A stretch of 64,000 bases of DNA from Heliocidaris erythrogramma. Its lineage: Eukaryota > Echinodermata > Echinoidea > Camarodonta > Echinometridae. Below are positions 58,548 through 64,000 of the stretch, piece after piece (within the stretch, counting starts at the first letter, position 1; the number at the start of each line of letters is the position of its first letter). The notes beneath the pieces were generated by a model. The model did no database searches and was not told the origin of the DNA. It worked only from the letters and a program-made list of their open reading frames with translations. Both the position numbers and the translations under genes were made by a program. The stretch covers positions 1,240,001 to 1,304,000 of the forward strand of contig CM046872.1 of NCBI GenBank assembly GCA_025617745.1, in the 5' to 3' direction.

Positions 58548-58730
58548 ATATCTGTTTTGTCTATATCTTCTTTTTTTTTATCTTTCTATATCGTTCTCCG
58601 TTTTTCTTTATCTTACTCCATCATTTTTTACCCTTGCTCTGTCTGTGTCTCTTTCTCTGTCCATCTCTCTCTCTCTGTCTCTGTCTCTCTGCCTCCCTTT
58701 CTCTCTTGTTTTACCCCTTCCTTTCTATAA
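58460..58730. repeat. Compound CT / TA microsatellite
   Basis: CT runs (about 58,468-58,496 and 58,640-58,700) flank a TA run (58,500-58,553). An apparent 189-codon frame here is low-complexity. Confidence 0.9.
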
Positions 58731-61147
58731 TTATTTTACTTCTCAGCAATTACTGATTTTCCCCTTTTATCTCCTCGCTACTCTCTTAGACTTCCCCTGT
58801 CCTCGCGTTCTCTTAACTTCTGTCCATTTCTTTAGTGCGACAACTGAAATTCAGCTTTCGACAATGAATTTTTAAGACATTGTCGTATACTTTTATGTCT
58901 TTCACAAAACATGAATTTACGGAAACCATGACAGTGATGAAGGTAAAGCTTTAAGAAATATGGAAACCGATCTGTAAAAGGAAAATGACACAGTGGCGTA
59001 GTGGATAAAAGCAGCAAAAGCGAGCTAGTCGCACCGGAGATTTGACAATAATTCATTCCGTTGTTTTTGTTTTTTCAATGTGCAACCTTCGAATGCAGAG
59101 TTGCATTTCCCACTCGCTGACTTATTCGCTCAATAATGCGTCGAGATAAGAAAAGTAAATAGAATGTTTCTCAAATAGTAACATAAATTCTCTGCAGTCA
59201 GTGGGAAAAGGTCACATATTTTCCCTCCACATTAGGAAAGAGATATGAAAATATTGACATATTAATTGTAAAGTAGGATATCGCGATGAAAAGTCATCTT
59301 CAATTTGATTTACAGGATGTCTTAATTTTGAGTTGTTGCTTTAAAAGAAAATCGCATCCACCAAATATAATCTCGCTTTATATCCGTGGATTTGAGGAAA
59401 GCTTTGTAAATCCGGGCGCTACACATTTCTCGGGGCAGTCTAATGCTGAAGCAAGCGACAGAATTTGTGGATGCATTGATAATGTAAATCTTAGTGATGT
59501 ATATATGCGTGGCATAGTGGTCGACATGCTAAATCATAAAATCTGCCATAATGTGCCATTGGCTTTTCTTACGTCATTATAATATATTGGCCATTTTTGT
59601 ATTTTTTCCCTTTCATTTTTCTTAACAATACATATTCATTATCCCTTTCGCTCCCTTACCAAAAGGCAAACACCTTTTGCACGATGTAACAAAAAAATAT
59701 CGAATAAACAGAAATGAGAAGACAAACTATTACAAAGAACAGGGAAAAGAAAAAAAATGTGGGGAAATACGGTAGGGATAGAAAATGAAGTAAAATAGCA
59801 AAAGGAGTCAGGGGATCTAATACTACAGCACACAAATCATGTTACTCATAAAGTATCCCTTTCTATCGCGTCATATCCGAAACCATTTTTACCACTGCTA
59901 AGTTTACCTTTACATCAAATCTATTATAATACAATGCAGTATGTATATCATGTTACGCTTGAATTTTGTTCTTTTTGAGCAGGAAGTAATGTAATCATTG
60001 TAATTGCCCCATTTATTCAAGACTATGGAACTCTTGTTCCGTAGATGTAAAAACGGAAGGTTCAAAAAGCTACATGTATTCGTATGTATGAACAAAGGAA
60101 GTCGTCCCCAAAATGTACAGTCTTAAAATTAAAGTAATCATCATCAATGAAAATTGCAGCCGGACAAATTTACGAAGAAATCATTTTGCAAATAAGAATT
60201 AATTTGCAAACCCGCAGTTAGCAATTTCCTGTGCAGCTTACAAGACCCTATAGTCAGTGTTTGCTCAGATCGGGCACTAATTAAATCAAGAATTATAGAA
60301 ACGTTTAATCATTTTTCCCAGAGAACAGATGACATATGATCACAGTTGAAGAACGTTTCGGGGATTTACACCTTACACGAGGTGTGCTATTTCAAAAGGA
60401 AAAAGAAAGATAATTGCCAGTTCCAATTATTATCATGATTATTGCAAGAGGATTAGAAGCCATACGAGAGAAAAGGAGATAGAGAACGAACAAAAGAGGA
60501 GACCGCACACCGAGGGAGAGGTTCGTCATGTAAACTGCGTCAATAATGCAATATGGGTACTTTCAGATTTTGAAGATCCCAAACATTTTATTTATTCTCA
60601 GCAGCAGCCACATGCAATGCCTGTTAGTCTTGTATAAAAGTGACTTGTACTCGCAGCATAGTATCATAAAACCACCCACTACCCCACACCCACCAAACGC
60701 AACCCACGTACTCACTCACCCTCTTACCACTTATTCTAAATTGGGGCTACGATCAACCATGTCCACCATGTCCACAGTCGAATTCAGCACCTTAAGTCAC
60801 TTCGGTGCCGATTTCAACGCTTACCTGACCTATATGAATGACCTTCATCAACAGATCAATCTGATAAGGTTGACACCAAAGAGGACCAACTCGTGTATAA
60901 TTATTAAGCTCTCTTTACCATAATTGCTCCACCCTAGCTAGATTTAATTGATAATTGCAATGGATGTCTAATCAGGAACGTCGTTGGATAGTTTGGAATG
61001 GCGAGGGTGGGTGTCGTACAAAATCTATATATGAATTCCATGAATCAGAAAAAGAATGTTCTCACCTTTATAAATCCATGACAACAGTTTGTTTTGTCGA
61101 TGTTTGTTGTTCTGTCCTGGTGTTATTTTTGTGTTGTGTTGTTGGGG
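58731..61147. other. Intergenic/intronic stretch
   Basis: No firm gene. A frame near 60,780-60,880 reads FNAYLTYMNDLHQQINL, faintly reminiscent of retroelement polymerase fragments, but too short to assign. Confidence 0.45.
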
Positions 61148-61195
61148 TTTTTTTTTGTTTTGTTTTGTTTGTTTGTTTTTTGTTTTTTTTTTTTT

Positions 61196-61238
<43 letters not shown>

Positions 61239-61247
61239 GGGGGGGGG
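61148..61247. repeat. T/G tract ending T41 then G10
   Basis: T-rich sequence with GTTT interruptions ends in 41 T (61,197-61,237) followed at once by ten G. The same T-to-G junction occurs at 5.8, 13.9 and 28.0 kb. Confidence 0.95.
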
Positions 61248-62958
61248 TTCGCTCTTTTAATGAAATGTTCCCAGGACTGAACTTTCGTTGGGTTTAGTCA
61301 CAAAACAAGGTTCATAGATAAATCTCCCTATAGTAATCACATAGTGTACCAAATATATAAGGATGATAAGCGTAAAAATAATACATTACACAATATTTTC
61401 AAGTAATAGCAATGGGCTGACGAAACCATCCCTGACATTTACGTTTAGAGGCACTCTTTAGTGCGTTGTGTCCACATAGTCATTGCCTTGAACTCGAATT
61501 TGATAAGGAGAGTCGAGAGGCCTGGGTTATTTTTTTTGGCCAGCATCTCTCCCACCTTTTCAACTTGAAGTCAGTGTTATTGACACCCGTGACAGCCACT
61601 ATTGCTAGCCGGAGAATGCATATGCGTGGTGAAGTTTATTTACCTTTTCGGGCATAACGGCAGAGGATTTCTATATAGCATTCTGATGTCTCTTCTTGTC
61701 TGGAATACATTCCCGCAATGATCTTCTCGTCACTCCTCACCAATATTTTGATTAAACATATCAAAGATATTCATATTTAGGACAAAAACTCATTTTAAAT
61801 TGTTACAGCTATTAAGAAAAGTAATTACGGTAATTTTTGTCAACGTCCATTTAGCAAGCGGATGGAAGAATCAAAGGAAAACAGGCTTAATCTTTTTTAC
61901 CAATGTTTTTTTTCAAATAGTTTGTAGTTTTCATGTTTTGTCACCTACTTATATGCCTTTTTTTAATGAAACAGTTTAGTTTTTTTCCCTTGTACTACTT
62001 GAAAGCAAAGGCCTAATTACGCAATTACTATCTATTCCATTCCAATGTAAACAATGACTGCGTCCTCTTTCCACTTACCACGAAGTAAGTTAAATAATTT
62101 TTTTAATTATATGAAAATGGTATTAAAATAGTGCATGTTGGGTCAGCTATAGGCACAATACTACTTTCCCCTTGGTTAGAAAGATAAAGTCGACATTATA
62201 CTTTTTGGGGTAATTTAACATATATATTGTTTTCTTTCGAAATGTCACCTTAGCTAATGTTTCTATCCAACCATTATTTTATTCTGAGCAGCCGCATAGT
62301 ATATTCAAAGAAAGCAAAATAACATCGGATAAGTCTGTACAAAATCGGCAGTGTTTTGTGTGGGACGTGTATGACAGAATTGTGCCATAGATCAATACTT
62401 GCCTCTTACAAACGATTCAATATAAATCACTCCAGTTTGCTCAGAGATTGCTTTTTTACGGCGTGTATTCCATTATGATAGCAGAGTGAAATAGGAATAC
62501 AGGTTACTCCACACGGACAAGTATCTGTGTATGCCATCATCATTGCAAAATGATTGGATATTAAATTTGACCCGACTCCACTTCAATGGTATATTTTTAT
62601 ATTGCATTTGCTACTCCTAAAGTGTCCGTGCTATATTTAAGTCATACCGCCATGAAGGACAGGTTGTTAAATGACATCACTCCAGTTTCGGTCAACTTCT
62701 CTTTGTACATACAATTCTCCTCCCAGTTATCATGGTTATGCATTTTAAGTGTTGTTTTTTTCTCAACGCCACCTACGAACAAAAATAATCAAAGAACCTT
62801 CATTATTATAAAAGGGCTTCTTTGTCAACAGTAATAACCTATCGATTTGCTCTTCAATCAGAATGATTGAATGTTTTACAAAATAATGTTCGCTCCCGCC
62901 TTTTCTTCTTTTTTATGATTCCACTTCAAACTTATAAAATATGTTGTTCATTATCGGA
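61248..62958. other. AT-rich, nothing recognised
   Basis: No feature supported. Confidence 0.5.
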
Positions 62959-63013
62959 GGGGGGGGGGGGGGTCTTATCATATTCTTTCCAAGTTCAGTC
63001 CCTTTCTATCTCC

Positions 63014-63053
<40 letters not shown>

Positions 63054-63125
63054 GTCTCTTTCTCTGTCTCCCTCTCTATCTATATATTTCTTTCATGCAC
63101 ACTCTCTCTCTCTCTCTCTCTTTCT
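62959..63125. repeat. Poly-G then (CT)n tracts
   Basis: Fourteen G at 62,959-62,972, then two CT runs (about 63,010-63,075 and 63,100-63,123). Confidence 0.9.
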
Positions 63126-63390
63126 ACATTAAATTGGGGGTACGTGTCTCGTGACCCGTTCCCCTACCCTTCCTTCGCCACCGTGCATGTCGATGACGGT
63201 CCGATGTTTCGACACTCGTATGCTTCGAGATTCTGAAGATTTTTTGGAGGCTGACAAGTGAAAATGTTATATTCGCGCACGTGTGCCAGGGTAACCAATG
63301 TCGGTACTTGTAAGTGTCAAAACAAAACGGTTTTAGATTGACGCCGGGAAAACCTATATAATTATTTCCACACGTGCGTAGTCAGTTCCA

Positions 63391-63682
63391 TTGTCGAATC
63401 CGAGGGTGTCGGAACGTCAGGGTGAATTTACAGCAATGAAAAGTCAACAATAATGCATTTCTGTACATAGTACATTCACCTAATACACTTTCAGTAGGTG
63501 TACCACTCCTTATTGGGGTGAACTAGTCGCGCCCGTATCAGCATAATTAATGCGACAGTATAATTTGCAGATATCGTATTTCTGTTGGTAACCATAATCC
63601 CCAATTAGGGAACTAGTTCAAGAGCTAATGAATACTTTGATAAATATTCACCCTGACTTGACGTTCTTGGATTCGGACATCA
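63391..63682. repeat. Diverged inverted repeat
   Basis: TCGAATCC...AACGTCAGGGTGAAT (63,391-63,428) is mirrored by ATTCACCCTGACTTGACGTT and GGATTCGGAC (63,647-63,680). An inner pair GGTGAACTAGT / AACTAGTTC supports an old foldback. The extra AAGT/GTGT bases differ between arms. Confidence 0.5.
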
Positions 63683-63716
63683 TGCATCAGTTAGACCAAG
63701 GACTCGCCTGGTATCA

Positions 63717-63907
63717 CAGGCGTAGCCAGACTTGCTGAATAGGGGAGGGGGCACAGAGTGGCATAGACGGGGGTGACACACACATACACACACGCACACA
63801 CTCACTAATCACGAAGTCACATAGTTACACACACACATTCACGTGAATTCCCATTTTTAGGGGATGAACAGGGGGCCAAGGCCCCTCCCACCCCGACTAC
63901 GCCTATG
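63717..63907. mobile_element. Small TIR element with G/CA-rich interior
   Basis: CAGGCGTAGCCAG at the left and CGACTACGCCTATG at the right are inverted relatives. The interior has GGGGAGGGGGC, a CA microsatellite (63,778-63,835) and GGGGGCCAAGGCCCCTCCC. It is of the same general style as the 39.9-kb and 48.1-kb elements. Confidence 0.55.
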
Positions 63908-64000
63908 TATGTTATATTATTGTTGTTATTTTTTTTTTATGTTGATGTTTGATACGGAATACAGTATAGTTATGGATGCCATACGGGGTAATAATTCGCA

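Noticed and set aside
58306..58875. 189-codon plus-strand ORF
   Set aside because: Mostly CT and TA microsatellite translation (Ser/Leu and Ile/Tyr runs).
58990..59050. TGGCGTAGTGG, a perfect A-box match suggesting a SINE head
   Set aside because: No B box downstream; likely chance or part of another repeat.
60546..60923. 125-codon frame containing FNAYLTYMNDLHQQINL
   Set aside because: Vague similarity to retroelement polymerase words only; no catalytic motif and too short to call.
61089..61297. Phe-rich ORFs
   Set aside because: Translation of the poly-T tract.

Overview
This window is eukaryotic repeat DNA, with no complete protein-coding gene that I can defend from sequence alone. Open frames are short and AT-biased. 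There is no long open reading frame, no operon structure and no rRNA. Dispersed features point to a marine invertebrate, most likely an echinoderm such as a sea urchin. They are abundant terminal-inverted-repeat (TIR) elements, SINE tails ending in the GCGCTATATA / TATTAT type, very many poly-C/poly-G tracts, and frequent TAGGCCTA-like words. That assignment is inference; no gene here fixes the species.

Layout. 0.3-1 kb holds a TIR element. 1.07-1.63 kb holds a perfect 102-bp inverted repeat next to a tRNA-Arg(TCT)-bearing repeat unit; a second copy of that unit lies on the minus strand at 29.7-30.1 kb. 1.68-5.46 kb is a nested cluster of PIF/Harbinger-like non-autonomous elements filled with CGTA-containing words. 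In it one 697-bp element sits inside another copy of itself, with readable 3-bp target duplications. Two of the elements keep what look like the 5' ends of their parents' genes: a core promoter with a 26-codon ORF, and a separate 35-codon ORF. 6.3-6.8 kb is a tandem duplication. 8.6-12.7 kb holds a retroposon tail and two palindromic MITEs. 16.8-17.35 kb holds two head-to-head fragments of a dead non-LTR reverse transcriptase. 17.4-20.6 kb is a diverged 3.2-kb inverted-repeat structure with nested foldbacks. 23.9-27.6 kb holds further small TIR or foldback elements.

30.6-32.6 kb is a 2,017-bp element with long TIRs, a 6-bp target duplication and an interior made almost entirely of ACGAAAT words. 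34.0-35.8 kb holds two long foldbacks back to back. 36.03-36.50 kb is the best candidate host promoter plus first exon, a CpG-containing segment followed by a strong splice donor. 38.0-38.85 kb holds a motif-array MITE and a tRNA-derived SINE. 43.2-43.6 kb is a foldback whose core carries a Penelope-like hammerhead-ribozyme-like motif. 48.1-49.8 kb is a repeat rich in GCTCGCTCGC words with poly-G ends. The rest is AT-rich intergenic or intronic sequence with microsatellites and homopolymer tracts.

The main biological content is therefore mobile-element biology: nested insertion, internal-deletion derivatives that keep a promoter and start codon, and several apparently unrelated families whose interiors are arrays of one short word in both orientations.
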